Positions 17,298 through 26,609 of a stretch of DNA of 64,000 nucleotides are shown here, piece by piece. Below the pieces are notes generated by a model. The model saw nothing but the letters and a program-made list of their open reading frames with translations, did no database searches and was not told the DNA's origin. Position 1 is the stretch's first letter, and every line of letters starts with the position of its first letter. This DNA is from Paractinoplanes tereljensis (GTDB lineage: Bacteria > Actinomycetota > Actinomycetes > Mycobacteriales > Micromonosporaceae): positions 175,878 to 239,877 of the forward strand of contig NZ_BOMY01000039.1 of the NCBI RefSeq assembly GCF_016862435.1, written 5' to 3'. Both the position numbers and the translations under genes were made by a program.

Positions 17298-17335
17298 CAG
17301 GCCTTTCGACCCTGACTCACCGGACCTATCGCTCA
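17298..17335 (+). promoter_or_regulatory. Tandem DevR/DosR-like operator upstream of phosphoketolase
   Basis: Box 1 CAGGCCTTTCGACCCT (17298-17313) and box 2 CCGGACCTATCGCTCA (17320-17335) are offset by 22 bp, the same as in the two other copies. Box 2 matches the USP box 2 closely (GGACCT then CGCTC). The phosphoketolase GTG start is 55 bp after box 2. It is the weakest of the three sets but has matching geometry. Confidence 0.5.
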
Positions 17336-17389
17336 TAGCGTGAAGGGTGAGCAAGCAATGAGCTAGGCGTCCAGGAGAGGAAAGTCGCC

Positions 17390-19795
17390 GTGACCACGGT
17401 TGTGTCCGACCTGCAGAAGACCCTTGCCGAACCCGACGAGTCCGACCTCGCCCGCCTGGATGCCTGGTGGCGCGCCGCCAACTACCTGACCATCGGCCAG
17501 ATCTACCTGCGCGCCAACCCGCTGCTGCGCGAGCCGCTGACGCCCGAGCACGTCAAGCCGCGGCTGCTCGGGCACTGGGGCACCAGCCCCGGCCTGTCCT
17601 TCATCTACGCCCACGTCTCACGGCTGATCCGGCACACCGGCCAGGAGGCCATCTACCTGGCCGGGCCCGGTCACGGCGGTCCGGCGCTGGTCGCGGCCGG
17701 CTATCTCGAAGGGACCTACAGCGAGGTCTACCCGGAGGTGTCGCAGGACGAGGACGGCATGCTGCGGCTGTTCCGGCAGTTCTCCAGCCCCGGCGGCATT
17801 CCCAGCCACGTGTCGGTGACCACGCCCGGTTCCATCCATGAGGGTGGCGAGCTCGGCTACGTCCTGGTGCACGCGTTCGGTGCTGTCATGGACAACCCCG
17901 ACCTGCTCGCGATCGCCGTGGTCGGCGACGGCGAGGCCGAGACCGGGCCGCTCGAGGGCTCGTGGAAGGGCATCTCGTTCATCAACCCGGAGCGGGACGG
18001 CGCGGTACTGCCGATCCTGCACCTCAACGACGGCAAGATCTCCGGACCGACCGTGCTCGGCCGCAAGCACGCCGACGAGGTGCAGGAGTTGCTGCGTGGC
18101 CACGGCTACGACGTGATCGAGGTGTCCGGCGACGACCTGCCCGGCATGCACCTCCGCTTCGCCGCAGCACTGGCCCGGTCCTGGGGCCGCATTCGCGAGA
18201 TCCAGACCGCGGCTCGCAACGGTTCCTGGGACGGCACCCGTCCGGCCTGGCCGCTGATCGTGCTGCGTTCACCGAAGGGCTGGACCGGGCCGGCGCAGGT
18301 CGACGGCGTGCAGGTCACCGGCACGTGGCGGTCCCACCAGGTGCCACTGTCCGGCGTCCGGGACAACCCGGCCCACCTGGCAATGCTGGAGACTTGGCTC
18401 AGGTCGTACCGTCCGGAGGAGCTCTTCGACGAGGCCGGCACGCCCGTCGACCTGATCCGTGCGCAGGCACCGGGCGGCGACCTGCGGATGAGTGCCAGCC
18501 CGCACGCCAACGGCGGCGTGCTCACCCGTGACCTCGACATGCCCGACTTCCGGGAGTACGCCGTCGACGTCACCGCCCCGGGAGTCGCCCGCGCCGAGTC
18601 GACCCGCAAGCTCGGCGAGCTGATGCGCGACATCTACCGCCGCAACCCGCAGGACTTCCGGCTGTTCTGCCCGGACGAGACCAACAGCAACCGCCTCGGC
18701 GCGGTCTTCGAGGTCTCCGACCGTGCCTTCATGGAACGCGTCATGCCGGATGATGTGAAGCTGAGCCGCGACGGCCGGGTGATGGAGGTTCTCAGCGAAC
18801 ACAACTGCCACGGCTGGCTCGAGGGCTACAACCTGACCGGCCGGCACGGCCTGTTCGCCACCTACGAGGCGTTCGCCATGGTCAGCGCGTCCCAGACGGT
18901 GCAGCACGGCAAATGGCTGCAGGAGGCCAAGCACCTGGCGTGGCGGGCGAAGGTGCCCAGCCTCAACGTGCTGCTCACCTCGACGGCGTGGCGCAACGAC
19001 CACAACGGCTTCTCGCACCAGGGCCCCGGCCTGATCCAGGTCGTCCTCAATCAGCGCGGCGACGTCGCGCGGGTCTATCTCCCGCCGGACGCCAACTGTC
19101 TGCTGTCGGTGGCCGACCACTGCTTCCGATCCCGGTCGTACGTCAACCTGATCGTCCAGGACAAGCAGCCCCAATTGCAGTACCTGACGATGGACGAGGC
19201 CATCGCCCACTGCACGCGAGGTGCCGGCATCTGGGAGTGGGCCGGAACCGACGACGGCACCATGGACCCTGACATCGTCCTGGCCTGCGCCGGCGACATC
19301 GTCACCATGGAGACCGTCGCAGCCGCCCAGATCCTGCGCGACCGCCTGCCCGGCTTCCGGGTCCGCGTGGTCAACGTGGTCGACCTGATGACCCTGATCC
19401 GGCCGAAGGATCACCCGCACGGCATGGACGAAACGTTGTTCACCGAGCTGTTCACCGACACCGTCGACGTGGTGTTCGCCTTCCACGGCTACCCCGGCGC
19501 GATCCACCAGCTGGTGCACGGCCGGCCCGACGCCGACCGGTTCCGGGTGCGCGGCTTCATCGAGCAGGGCACCACCACGACGCCGTTCGACATGACGGTC
19601 CGCAACAAGACGTCCCGCTACCACCTGGTCATGGACGCCATCAACAACGCCAGGCGCCTGCCGCGGGGCGCCGCCGACCTGGTGGCCTGGTGCGAGGCCC
19701 AGCTGGCCCGCCACGAAAGCTACATCGCCGAACACCTGGAAGACATGCCAGAGGTTCGGGACTGGTCACTCGACGACCAAGACCGGCGAGTCTGA
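17390..19795 (+). CDS. xfp: Xylulose-5-phosphate/fructose-6-phosphate phosphoketolase
   Basis: A thiamine-diphosphate enzyme of 801 residues, the usual length. It splits xylulose-5-P (and/or fructose-6-P) with phosphate to acetyl-phosphate plus glyceraldehyde-3-P (or erythrose-4-P). Diagnostic segments are the N-terminal GHWGTSPGLSFIYAH, HEGGELGYVLVHAFGA, the ThDP site VVGDGEAETGPLEGSW at about 183-198, and RNDHNGFSHQGPG at about 535-547. GTG 17390 follows GGAGAGGAAAG. Acetyl-phosphate output yields ATP through acetate kinase, which suits oxygen-limited survival and the upstream DevR-like boxes. Confidence 0.96.
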   Translation: MTTVVSDLQKTLAEPDESDLARLDAWWRAANYLTIGQIYLRANPLLREPLTPEHVKPRLLGHWGTSPGLSFIYAHVSRLIRHTGQEAIYLAGPGHGGPALVAAGYLEGTYSEVYPEVSQDEDGMLRLFRQFSSPGGIPSHVSVTTPGSIHEGGELGYVLVHAFGAVMDNPDLLAIAVVGDGEAETGPLEGSWKGISFINPERDGAVLPILHLNDGKISGPTVLGRKHADEVQELLRGHGYDVIEVSGDDLPGMHLRFAAALARSWGRIREIQTAARNGSWDGTRPAWPLIVLRSPKGWTGPAQVDGVQVTGTWRSHQVPLSGVRDNPAHLAMLETWLRSYRPEELFDEAGTPVDLIRAQAPGGDLRMSASPHANGGVLTRDLDMPDFREYAVDVTAPGVARAESTRKLGELMRDIYRRNPQDFRLFCPDETNSNRLGAVFEVSDRAFMERVMPDDVKLSRDGRVMEVLSEHNCHGWLEGYNLTGRHGLFATYEAFAMVSASQTVQHGKWLQEAKHLAWRAKVPSLNVLLTSTAWRNDHNGFSHQGPGLIQVVLNQRGDVARVYLPPDANCLLSVADHCFRSRSYVNLIVQDKQPQLQYLTMDEAIAHCTRGAGIWEWAGTDDGTMDPDIVLACAGDIVTMETVAAAQILRDRLPGFRVRVVNVVDLMTLIRPKDHPHGMDETLFTELFTDTVDVVFAFHGYPGAIHQLVHGRPDADRFRVRGFIEQGTTTTPFDMTVRNKTSRYHLVMDAINNARRLPRGAADLVAWCEAQLARHESYIAEHLEDMPEVRDWSLDDQDRRV

Positions 19796-19809
19796 GCAGG
19801 CCACGGCTG

Positions 19810-19836
19810 GTGGTGCCGGCGCTCCGCCGGCACCAC
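19810..19836 (+). terminator. Hairpin after phosphoketolase
   Basis: A perfect 12-bp stem (GTGGTGCCGGCG and CGCCGGCACCAC) closes a 3-nt loop just after the phosphoketolase stop. No T-run follows, as is common in high-GC actinobacteria, so it is a likely but not canonical terminator. Confidence 0.6.
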
Positions 19837-19952
19837 TCGTCGCCGGGCCGAGAGTTCTCACGTGATCACCTGGATGATCTCTTCTGGCCGCAGGCGCGGT
19901 GTTCGCGTCTGCATACTGCCGCCCGGGTCGATGGCGGCGAACCAGAAGCTCC

Positions 19953-20852
19953 TCAGCTACCCGGCTGACGGATTGCGGCGCCCGGATCGGTGCTCTGCTC
20001 AAGGGCCGTCCACCACTCCTCCAGCTCATCGACCCGGCTCTGGAGTGCGGCGTTCGCCGCCCGGGCCGTCGCCAGTTCCTCGGTCAGCGCACCGATCGGC
20101 CCGGAGGCGGTCAGGGCGTCGAGCCAGCCCGCGACCAGCCGATCCTCAGCGGCAACCCGGCGGAGCGCGGAGGCGACCACCTCCGGTGACAACTCAGCCA
20201 CGAACTCTGTCGGAAGCGTGAGCAGGCGAGCGACCTCGCCGAGGTTCCGCGCGGCGCTCATCTGGCGCCGAAGGCGCTCGGCGGACGGCACCGCCGGTTC
20301 GGCCGGTGTCGCAGCCGCGATCGGCTTGGCGGGAGAAGGAGAGGGCTTCGACACAGGCGCGGGCGTAGGTGCCGGCTCCGGGTCAGGCTCGGCCTCTGAC
20401 GGGAGTTCGGGAAGGTCGTCCCCCACCCAGGCGTAGGCCAGAGTGTCGCCCTTCTGCCGTCGGACGACATTTGGCCACTTGGGCAGAACCGCCAGCGCGC
20501 GGGGCCCGTGCCGGGCCCAGGTCTCGTTCCGGAGACCGAGCTCGGCCAGACCCTCCCGGATCTCTCGCACCTTCAGCGGGACCGACGACTCGGCCAACAG
20601 GTGGAGAACCACCGCGAGGGGCTCTTGGGCGAAGACGGCGTGGAACAGCCGGGAGTCGGACAGAGCCAGGAAACGCAGCGAACCCCTCGTCGCGACGTGA
20701 ACGCCGGCGCCCCGTGGGACAAGCTCTTCCTCATCGGTGTCATCCCACTTAACCTGATAGTTTGTCCCGTCATCCGCGAGGATCGATCCGGCTCGGGTAC
20801 GGCGTACGCCGAACGAATCGGACACCCGGACAAGACCCTGATCTGCGCTCAC
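19953..20852 (-). CDS. Hypothetical protein with coiled-coil C-terminus
   Basis: A 299-residue protein of unknown function. The N-terminus (10-50) has a Tudor/SH3-like strand pattern (RAGSILADDGTNYQVKW then DDTDEEELVPRGAG). Residues 65-145 look like a winged helix (VVLHLLAESSVPLKVREI, ending in a wing DTLAYAWVG). A Pro/Glu/Ala linker (150-195) and an Ala/Leu/Glu helical region with a terminal coiled coil (ALQSRVDELEEWWTALE) follow. It starts at GTG with a weak ribosome site, is convergent with phosphoketolase, and has no operon partner. It might be the front part of a larger ancestral protein. Confidence 0.7.
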   Translation of the reverse strand: MSADQGLVRVSDSFGVRRTRAGSILADDGTNYQVKWDDTDEEELVPRGAGVHVATRGSLRFLALSDSRLFHAVFAQEPLAVVLHLLAESSVPLKVREIREGLAELGLRNETWARHGPRALAVLPKWPNVVRRQKGDTLAYAWVGDDLPELPSEAEPDPEPAPTPAPVSKPSPSPAKPIAAATPAEPAVPSAERLRRQMSAARNLGEVARLLTLPTEFVAELSPEVVASALRRVAAEDRLVAGWLDALTASGPIGALTEELATARAANAALQSRVDELEEWWTALEQSTDPGAAIRQPGS

Positions 20853-21034
20853 GAATGCGACTGTAATGGTTATCGTCGCGGCCGGGGCGCCGGCCGGAGC
20901 CAGCCCATCCTGGCCAGGCTCATAAGTCGTGTGCGCCCAGCCCCGTCTTGGCGGAACAACTCTGAGTGGGTGTTTTAGAGGGCTGTCGGACGGCGTGTCC
21001 GCGGTGATCTCCGCGATCGCGGCAGGGTCTGCGT

Positions 21035-21228
21035 GTGGGTCGTCAGCGTGTCTATCCCTCGGACCTGACCGATGAGCAGTGGGAGATCATCGAGCCGATG
21101 CTCCCGCTGATCAAAGAGCCGGGAAGGATTCCGAAGCGTCCGTTCCGGGACATCGTGGATGCGATCTTGTACATCGACCGGTCAGGGTGTTCCTGGCGGC
21201 AGCTTCCGGTGGACTTCCCGCCCTGGCA
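21035..21228 (+). pseudogene. Truncated IS5-type transposase (N-terminal fragment)
   Basis: From GTG 21035 the frame reads SDLTDEQWEIIEPMLP then FRDIVDAILYIDRSGCSWR and LPVDFPPWQ, the N-terminal DUF4096-type domain of IS5-group transposases. Homology stops at about 21228; the catalytic DDE part is absent and the frame runs into unrelated sequence. The flanks up to 21439 contain no supported gene, and I could not define both terminal repeats. Confidence 0.8.
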
Positions 21229-21439
21229 GGCGAGGCGAGGGCTTGTGCACCACCGGTCTTCCAAACCCTCATCGGGATCGGCACAGAAGAGGCGCAATAC
21301 GACTTCGATGCACGAGCGGTGACAGCACTCCTGACCACCCGCATCCTGACACCACCGGCCGCGGCGACTGGCTCGGTCAACCAGGTGTGCGGGTCGGCGG
21401 GTTAGGGCTTGGATCTGGTCGTGGAGGCGTAGCTGTGGA

Positions 21440-21946
21440 TCACCCGACGGGAATACCGACGCCGTCGCGTTCGAGCGCCGCGCGTAGCTGGCCGAGAGCT
21501 CTACCGACGACCTCCAACTGCGCCAGGTCCATCGTCTCGCCGATCCGCACTGCCAGGTAACGCTCAAAGGTAATCTCGGCAGCATCCGTGAGGTCGGTGC
21601 CCGAGGGAGTCAGTTCGAGTAACAGGGAGCGCCCGTCGGCCGGATTCGGCATGCGCCGCACCCATCCCCGGCCCTCAAGCCGGCCGGCGCTCTTACTGGT
21701 CGCGCCTACCCCGATGGCGTAAAACTCCGCGAGATCGGCGACACGAGACCCAGGATGGTCTCGTAGGTAACGCAGGAACTCGAACTGGGACGCGACGATG
21801 CCGTGGTCCCGGCGCAGCACTTCGTTCAGGTCGTTGTAGAGCCGTGTCTCACAGCGGACGAGGTGGCTGAAGACCGCTGCCAGTGTGATCGATTCCGCAC
21901 CGGAGAAAGATGCCGCGGCATGTAAATTAGCTTCCACGGCATGCAT
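21440..21946 (-). CDS. MarR-family transcriptional regulator
   Basis: A 168-residue winged-helix regulator. The helices are DLNEVLRRDHGIVASQFEFLRYL, the recognition region VADLAEFYAIGVGATSKSAGRLEGRGW, and the wing RMPNPADGRSLLLELTPSG with the family's conserved D-R. The C-terminal helix serves dimerisation. It is divergent from an esterase gene starting 27 bp away. CGGCATG occurs twice around the start codon region (21915-21921 and 21937-21943), a possible operator. By the usual MarR logic it would repress itself and the esterase until a ligand binds. Confidence 0.88.
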   Translation of the reverse strand: MHAVEANLHAAASFSGAESITLAAVFSHLVRCETRLYNDLNEVLRRDHGIVASQFEFLRYLRDHPGSRVADLAEFYAIGVGATSKSAGRLEGRGWVRRMPNPADGRSLLLELTPSGTDLTDAAEITFERYLAVRIGETMDLAQLEVVGRALGQLRAALERDGVGIPVG

Positions 21947-21972
21947 TTTACGGTGGATGAAAGGCGCAGAAC

Positions 21973-22878
21973 ATGAGCAGGCAACAGCGGACGGACCTGG
22001 ACGCGATACTGCGCAAAAGCATCCAAAGCTTCACGCCCGAGCCGGTCGAGAAGATGCGGGAGAACTTCGCCAGCCTCATGGCGATGTTCCCCGTCCCGCC
22101 GGTGCGCACTTCCGACCTGACGCTGGCCGACCGGCGGGCGGTGCTGGTCGAACCGGAGGAAGGCGTGGCCCGCCCGGGCACGATCCTTTACTTCCACGGC
22201 GGCTCGTTCGCGCTCGGCTCACCCCAGACGGCAATGGGCCTCACCGCGAGCCTGGTTACCCGGACGGGTATGCGGTCAATCTCGTTCGATTACCGCCTCG
22301 CCCCCGAACACCCCTTCCCGGCCGGCATCCACGACTGCCTCGCGGCCTACCGCGCCTTGCTCGACGACGGCGTCGACCCCGGCGCGATCGCTTTCGCCGG
22401 CGACTCGGCGGGCGGCGGGCTCACGATCACCACCACGCTCGCGGCCCGCGACGCCGGCCTGCCGCTGCCGGGCGCACTCGTCGCGTTCTCGCCCGGTCTC
22501 GACCACACCCGGTCGGGCGGATCGATGGACGCCAAGCAGGGCATCGACCCGTTCTTCACCAAGGAGGGCATGGCGTACACCGGCGCGATGTATCTCGACG
22601 GGCAGGAACCGAACCAGGAGCTGGCCGCACCCGCGGTGCTGGCCGACCTGACCGGTTTCCCGCCGATCCTGCTGCAGGTCGGCACGAACGAGCTGCTGCT
22701 CGACGACTCTGTCCGACTGGCGCAGCGCGCCCGCGACGCCGAGGTCGACGTCATCCTCGATATCACCGCCGGCGTGCCGCATGTGTTCCAGGCCTTCATC
22801 GGCCAGCTTGACGAGGCCGGCTTCGCTCTGGACCGGGCCGCCCTGTTCATCTCACAGCACCTGCACGCCCGCTCATGA
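21973..22878 (+). CDS. Hormone-sensitive-lipase-type alpha/beta-hydrolase (esterase)
   Basis: A 301-residue family IV esterase. The oxyanion HGG is in ILYFHGGSFALGS, the nucleophile Ser in FAGDSAGGGL, the catalytic Asp in LLLDDSVRLA and the His in VPHVFQAF near the C-terminus. The spacing of these matches the HSL family, which cleaves short-chain esters. It starts at ATG 21973 with AAGG upstream. It is expressed divergently from the MarR regulator, which probably controls it. The substrate is unknown. Confidence 0.92.
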   Translation: MSRQQRTDLDAILRKSIQSFTPEPVEKMRENFASLMAMFPVPPVRTSDLTLADRRAVLVEPEEGVARPGTILYFHGGSFALGSPQTAMGLTASLVTRTGMRSISFDYRLAPEHPFPAGIHDCLAAYRALLDDGVDPGAIAFAGDSAGGGLTITTTLAARDAGLPLPGALVAFSPGLDHTRSGGSMDAKQGIDPFFTKEGMAYTGAMYLDGQEPNQELAAPAVLADLTGFPPILLQVGTNELLLDDSVRLAQRARDAEVDVILDITAGVPHVFQAFIGQLDEAGFALDRAALFISQHLHARS

Positions 22879-23240
22879 CGCCGGTCTGCGGTGGTGGTTC
22901 GCGGGCCGCCAGCAGTGCTGGACCTTCCGGGGACCATCAGACGTGAAGGCAATCGCCGCCAAGCACTACATCGAAGCCCAGCAGCACCAGGTCGGTAGCG
23001 CGCAGGTATACGCGACGATCGATCCCACCAGCGGCAAGGCGCCCCAGGTCGAGGCGCCTTCGCTGAGACTCGCCGAGCAGGAGTTTCGGCATAGTGGCAC
23101 CTGTCGACTCTCTCGCGATCTCGGCTGCGTGATGCGCGGCGACCCACGTGAATCGCGGGGGTCGCGCATTTTGGGCAGTTTCGCGGCGGAGGCGTCTCGG
23201 TCGTCCAGAACAGCCCGGTACATTGGATGCCGCAACTGGG
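22879..23240. other. Gene-poor stretch between the esterase and the broken amidase
   Basis: No gene is supported in this stretch of about 360 bp. The reverse-strand reading frame of the amidase continues through it to 22937 but encodes no recognisable sequence. This is consistent with the amidase gene having lost its 3' part here by deletion or rearrangement. Confidence 0.5.
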
Positions 23241-24463
23241 CCCGCCTTGGCCTGCGCAAGCGCGTCAGGGGCGACGGTCAGCACTGAGTGCAGGCCGAGC
23301 GGGCCCTGGTCGTACGCGGCGATGCGGTCCAGGTAGGCCTGCACCACCTGCTGGGTGGTGGTCCGGCCGGAGGCCAGGTCGGCCTTCAGCTGGACCACGG
23401 TCTTGCCGACGACGTTGTACGGCGACGTCGTCTTCAACGTGGGCTGGGTGACCGGGGCGATCACCGCGCCCGGCAGCGGCTTACTCCGCGAGACGGTGCA
23501 GGCCAGGGCGCTGGTGCCGGCCGCCTGGGCGAGCGCCTGCGGGCTGTAGTTGTCCAGCGAGCAGATCTGCGCGGCCGACAGCCCGGCGAAGTCGGGCTTG
23601 GCGGTGAGGTCGGCGGCGGTCTGCTGCACGGTGCGCACCTGGGTGCCGGCGGCGGGGGTGCCGCTGCTGTCCGGTGCGTTGCGGGTCTCCGACAGTCCGG
23701 TCACGACGAAGTGGGCCACCGACCGGCTCTGGCCGGGCGCGAGCACGATCCGGTTGACCAGGCCGGGGTGGTTGGCCTCGTCGCCGGTCGTGGCGAGCGG
23801 GTTGGTGAACGGGTCGCGCAGGAAGTTGCCCGTGCGCTGCAGGGCGCCGGCGTATCCGGGGGTGCCGATGGTGGTCGCGGAGGGCCCGTTGGCGCTGGCC
23901 GATCCGGCGCCGGCCGACGGTGTGTACCAGGAGGCCCAGCCGTCCGCGCCGGTGATGCGGGTGTCGCCCGACGAGGTCGAGGCGATGGCGCTCTGGTTGG
24001 TGCCGGTGTTGTAGCCCAGCTGTCCGCCGAAGGCGACGTCGATCCCGATCGGCTTGCCGGTGGTGTTGGTGAAGGTGTCGAAGAAGCGGCCGTAGCTGTC
24101 CGGCTTGTCGATGGTGAGCTCGCGCTTGACCGCGACGCCGTCGATGACGACCGTGTGCTTGCTGGTTAAGGCGCCGGCGCCGTCGGAGGTGATGCCGAAG
24201 CCGCGCAGCAGGGCGCCGTTGAGCATCCCCTTGCCGCCGGAGACGCGCATCCGGAGGCCGCCGTAGCCGAGCAGGGCGCTTGCGGTGGTGCTGCGCACAC
24301 TTCCGGTGTCCAGGCCCGGGATGGCGGCGTCGTTGACGTTCCACTGGTCGCCCTGGCGGGTTGCGACGCTGGTGTAGGCGAAAACAGGTGCGGTGGTGAG
24401 TCCTACCGCGACGGCTGTCGCCGCCGCGGTGAGGGAGAACAGTGCGGTTCTTTTTCGCTTCAA
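23241..24463 (-). pseudogene. Truncated secreted amidase-type protein
   Basis: Starts with a TTG (24463) after GAGGATC. There is a classic signal peptide (RTALFSLTAAATAVAVGLTT ending in APVFA). A secreted beta-rich domain of about 310 residues follows. The entry to an amidase-signature enzyme comes next: VVGKTVVQLKADLASGRTTT and VQAYLDRIAAYDQGPLG up to VAPDALAQAKA. Homology ends there (about 23241), before the Gly/Ser-rich signature and the Ser-Ser-Lys triad. The ORF then runs on to 22937 in non-homologous sequence. The catalytic domain is missing, so this is almost certainly non-functional. Confidence 0.75.
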
Positions 24464-24747
24464 GAGCAGATCCTCAGTACGAGGGCCGGCACCGGATCCG
24501 GGATCGGGCGCCGTGCGTGGAGTTGACCGCGAGCCTCGTCGATCGCATTGTGAAAGCTAGAAGCGTCAAGTTTCGTGCTGGTTTCGGATGATATGTCGTT
24601 CTTATTGCCGATGGTCACGGTCAACCATGCTCTGAGCAGGGCAAAGACCGGTTCGTCGGGATGCTGCTTGGCACCCGTCTCACCCGGCGTGGGTAAACGT
24701 AGATCGACTCGGATCGTCGAGGCAGACTCTGTCAGTACCCCCCAGCC

Positions 24748-25703
24748 TCAAGAGGCGAAGCTGCGGCTGAACTGCTGGCCGGACAGGACCATCCGCCGGA
24801 CAGCAGAAAGGCGGTCACGTTCGTACTGCTGGAATGCTTGCGGCACCGTGGCCCGACGGGCGGACAGGGCTCGGGCGATCGCTTCCGCGTCGTCTACGGA
24901 GGTCGAGAAGCCGCTGCCGGTCATCGGGGTCGGGACATGGGCCGCATCGCCGCCCAGTGCGAAGCGGCCGTTGACGAGGCGGTCGGGCACGTACTCGGCG
25001 ATCGGTGTGGCCGCGCACCGTCCGGACCGTGAAGGTGATCTGGCCGCCACCACGGTCTTCGCGGCCAGACAGACCCGCATCGCCTAACTCCAGGGCGAAG
25101 GCCAGATCCGGGCGTTCTCCCGGGCGAGCTCGGCGTAGGTGGCGTCGGGGATATCGGTTCCGGTCAGGGAGTGGCACACGACGTCGCCGCGGACGCTGCC
25201 CGCCTGACGGAACACCGAGGTACGGGTCCAGCCCCAGCCGAGCCGCCTGCGGCCCGGGGTCTGCGATCCGTCCAGGGCGGGCAGCGGATAGCCCAAGAAG
25301 TAGTGCCGTCCACTGGATTCGATGGCGAGCCCTTGGGGCCACGCCCGGACGCGACCCACATCCGCCTCGTCGGCGACGCCGAGCCACGGCACGTAACTGG
25401 CGTACCGGGCGTCCGGCTGTCGGGGGCGACCGCGCGGCGCACGACACTGCGATATCCGTCGGCGCCGATCACGGCTCGCCCGGCGAAGGTCCGGCCACCT
25501 TCGGTCACGGCCCACGGCGATTGCTCGTCCTGGCCGACGAAGGTGACCCGGGAGTTCTTGTGGACAGTGAGCAGTGGTTCTCGGTTCGCCCCTTCCCACA
25601 GCCCCGTGTGCAGGGCGTGCCAGGTCACCATCACCTGCGAGCCGAAGATGCTCCCGGCGATCAGGGCATCGTCGAGAGCACGCCGGGCGTTGTCTTCCCC
25701 CAC
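24748..25703 (-). pseudogene. Shattered FAD-dependent monooxygenase
   Basis: Three frames on the reverse strand together give most of a flavin monooxygenase. The first gives ALDDALIAG to TVHKNSRVTFVGQD and RAVIGADGYRSVVRRAV (25703 to about 25400). The second gives ESSGRHYFLGYPLP to RENARIWPSPW (to 25084). The third gives EYVPDRLVNGRFALGGDAAH and PMTGSGFSTSVDDAEAI (25080 to 24748), which contains the FAD-binding GD motif. At least two frameshifts separate them. The N-terminal Rossmann GxGxxG part is replaced by the truncated integrase at 25711. Dead gene. Confidence 0.8.
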
Positions 25704-25710
25704 CGCACGA

Positions 25711-26220
25711 GCGGGCGCCGGTGTTGTAGTACAGCCGCACGAGGGCTTCGTCGCGCAGCGCGGAGAAGTCCTTCTTCTGCCGGATGGAGGTGATGAGTTT
25801 CTTCGTCTCGTCGTCGCGCATGACCGGGATGAGTTTTTGCTCGGTCTTGGGCTGCGGCACCCGGTCCATGGGCGACGTCTCGATCTCTTCCTCGCTGACG
25901 AGCCATTTGAAGAACTGCTGCAGCGACTTGTGCTTGTTCAAGGCGGTGGCCGCGGAGCGGGTTTCGATCATCCACGCCTGAAAGGTCTCGACGTGCCGCT
26001 TCTTCACCGCGGCGGGGTCGAGCGCGGCGGCGGATCCGGCGTATTCGGATTCGTCGGAACGCAGATACCGCGCCAATTGCGCGGCGGCCAGAAGGTAGTT
26101 GTAGCGGGTCGTTTCCGGGTGGTTCGCGGCGCGCAGGGTCCGGTCCCAGTCGCGCAGGAGGCTTACCCAGGGGCTGCCGTCGAGGCCGGCGCACAGGGTG
26201 TTGAGGTTGAAGAGGGCCAT
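25711..26220 (-). pseudogene. Truncated tyrosine recombinase (left copy)
   Basis: The N-terminal 170 residues of an integrase closely related to the intact one at 62220-63167. Shared segments include RAANHPE-TRY, FQAWMIETRS-ATA-NK, KSLQQFF-WL and ALVR-YYNTGAR. The SAM-like core-binding domain is complete, but the frame leaves homology at residue 170 (25711), right after the catalytic Arg region begins, and joins the monooxygenase remnant. It starts at ATG 26220, 15 bp from an arm-type repeat. The active-site H-R-H-Y residues are missing, so it cannot recombine DNA. Confidence 0.88.
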
Positions 26221-26234
26221 GGTTCGTCACCTGC

Positions 26235-26470
26235 CGAGTCAAGGGGTCTACAAGCGGCATGCTCGACCCGGCAGAACGTTCCTAGATCACGAAAAAGGGC
26301 CTCTGACCTGCAGAGACCCTCTCGCTGTCGGGCTGACAGGATTTGAACCTGCGACCCCTTGACCCCCAGCATTTAGAGGGCCCAGCGACGTGCTAAAGAA
26401 CGTTTTACCAGGTCACTGAAAAGTATACTCGGCCGAGTAAAGGGGTCTGCGGACCCGGCACCTTTACTCA
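26235..26470. repeat. Left attachment-site region: tRNA-Pro 3' half plus arm-type repeats
   Basis: Positions 26325-26369 are, on the reverse strand, the anticodon loop (CTGGGGG, anticodon GGG), variable region and T arm (GCAGGTTCAAATCCTG) to the 3' end of tRNA-Pro(GGG). The D arm and 5' acceptor strand are absent, so this is an attachment-site remnant, not a tRNA gene. The block 26325-26448 matches 63547-63670 without gaps, with 16 differences in 124 bp. CGAGTCAAGGGGTCT (26235-26249), CGAGTAAAGGGGTCT (26434-26448) and the inverted GGCACCTTTACTCA (26457-26470) are arm-type repeats. Confidence 0.8.
26292..26319 (-). terminator. Rho-independent terminator after the tRNA-Pro remnant
   Basis: On the reverse strand GGGTCTCTG and CAGAGGCCC form a stem with a 5-nt loop, followed by five T residues. 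It is the natural kind of terminator of a tRNA gene and was carried with the att segment. Confidence 0.75.
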
Positions 26471-26609
26471 CTCCTTCAGCGTAGCTGACCTGGCCTTTTG
26501 CCTCCGCGCTTCTGCCAGATCGATTCCACGGTCCATCCTGCGCAACAACATTCCATGGACCGCGTCCCCATGAGCCGTCAACCGAGCCGGCGATAGGCCG
26601 TCGTTGGCC

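Noticed and set aside
15711..17354. Reverse ORF of 547 codons across the USP and VIT1/CCC1 genes
   Set aside because: Shadow rich in Gly/Arg/Asp with no recognisable sequence.
18269..19735. Reverse-strand ORF of 488 codons inside phosphoketolase
   Set aside because: Antisense shadow; the forward frame carries complete thiamine-enzyme motifs.
20853..21034. Left inverted repeat of the IS5-type fragment
   Set aside because: A GAGGGCTGTCGGACGG-like sequence near 20980 could be an IS end, but no matching right end was found.
24575..25087. Forward ORF of 170 codons near 24.6-25.1 kb
   Set aside because: Antisense to the clear monooxygenase C-terminal sequence (GGDAAH motif) on the reverse strand.
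26325..26369. A tRNA-Pro gene
   Set aside because: Only the anticodon loop to 3' end is present; D arm and 5' acceptor strand are absent here and at 63547-63591, so these are attachment-site remnants.
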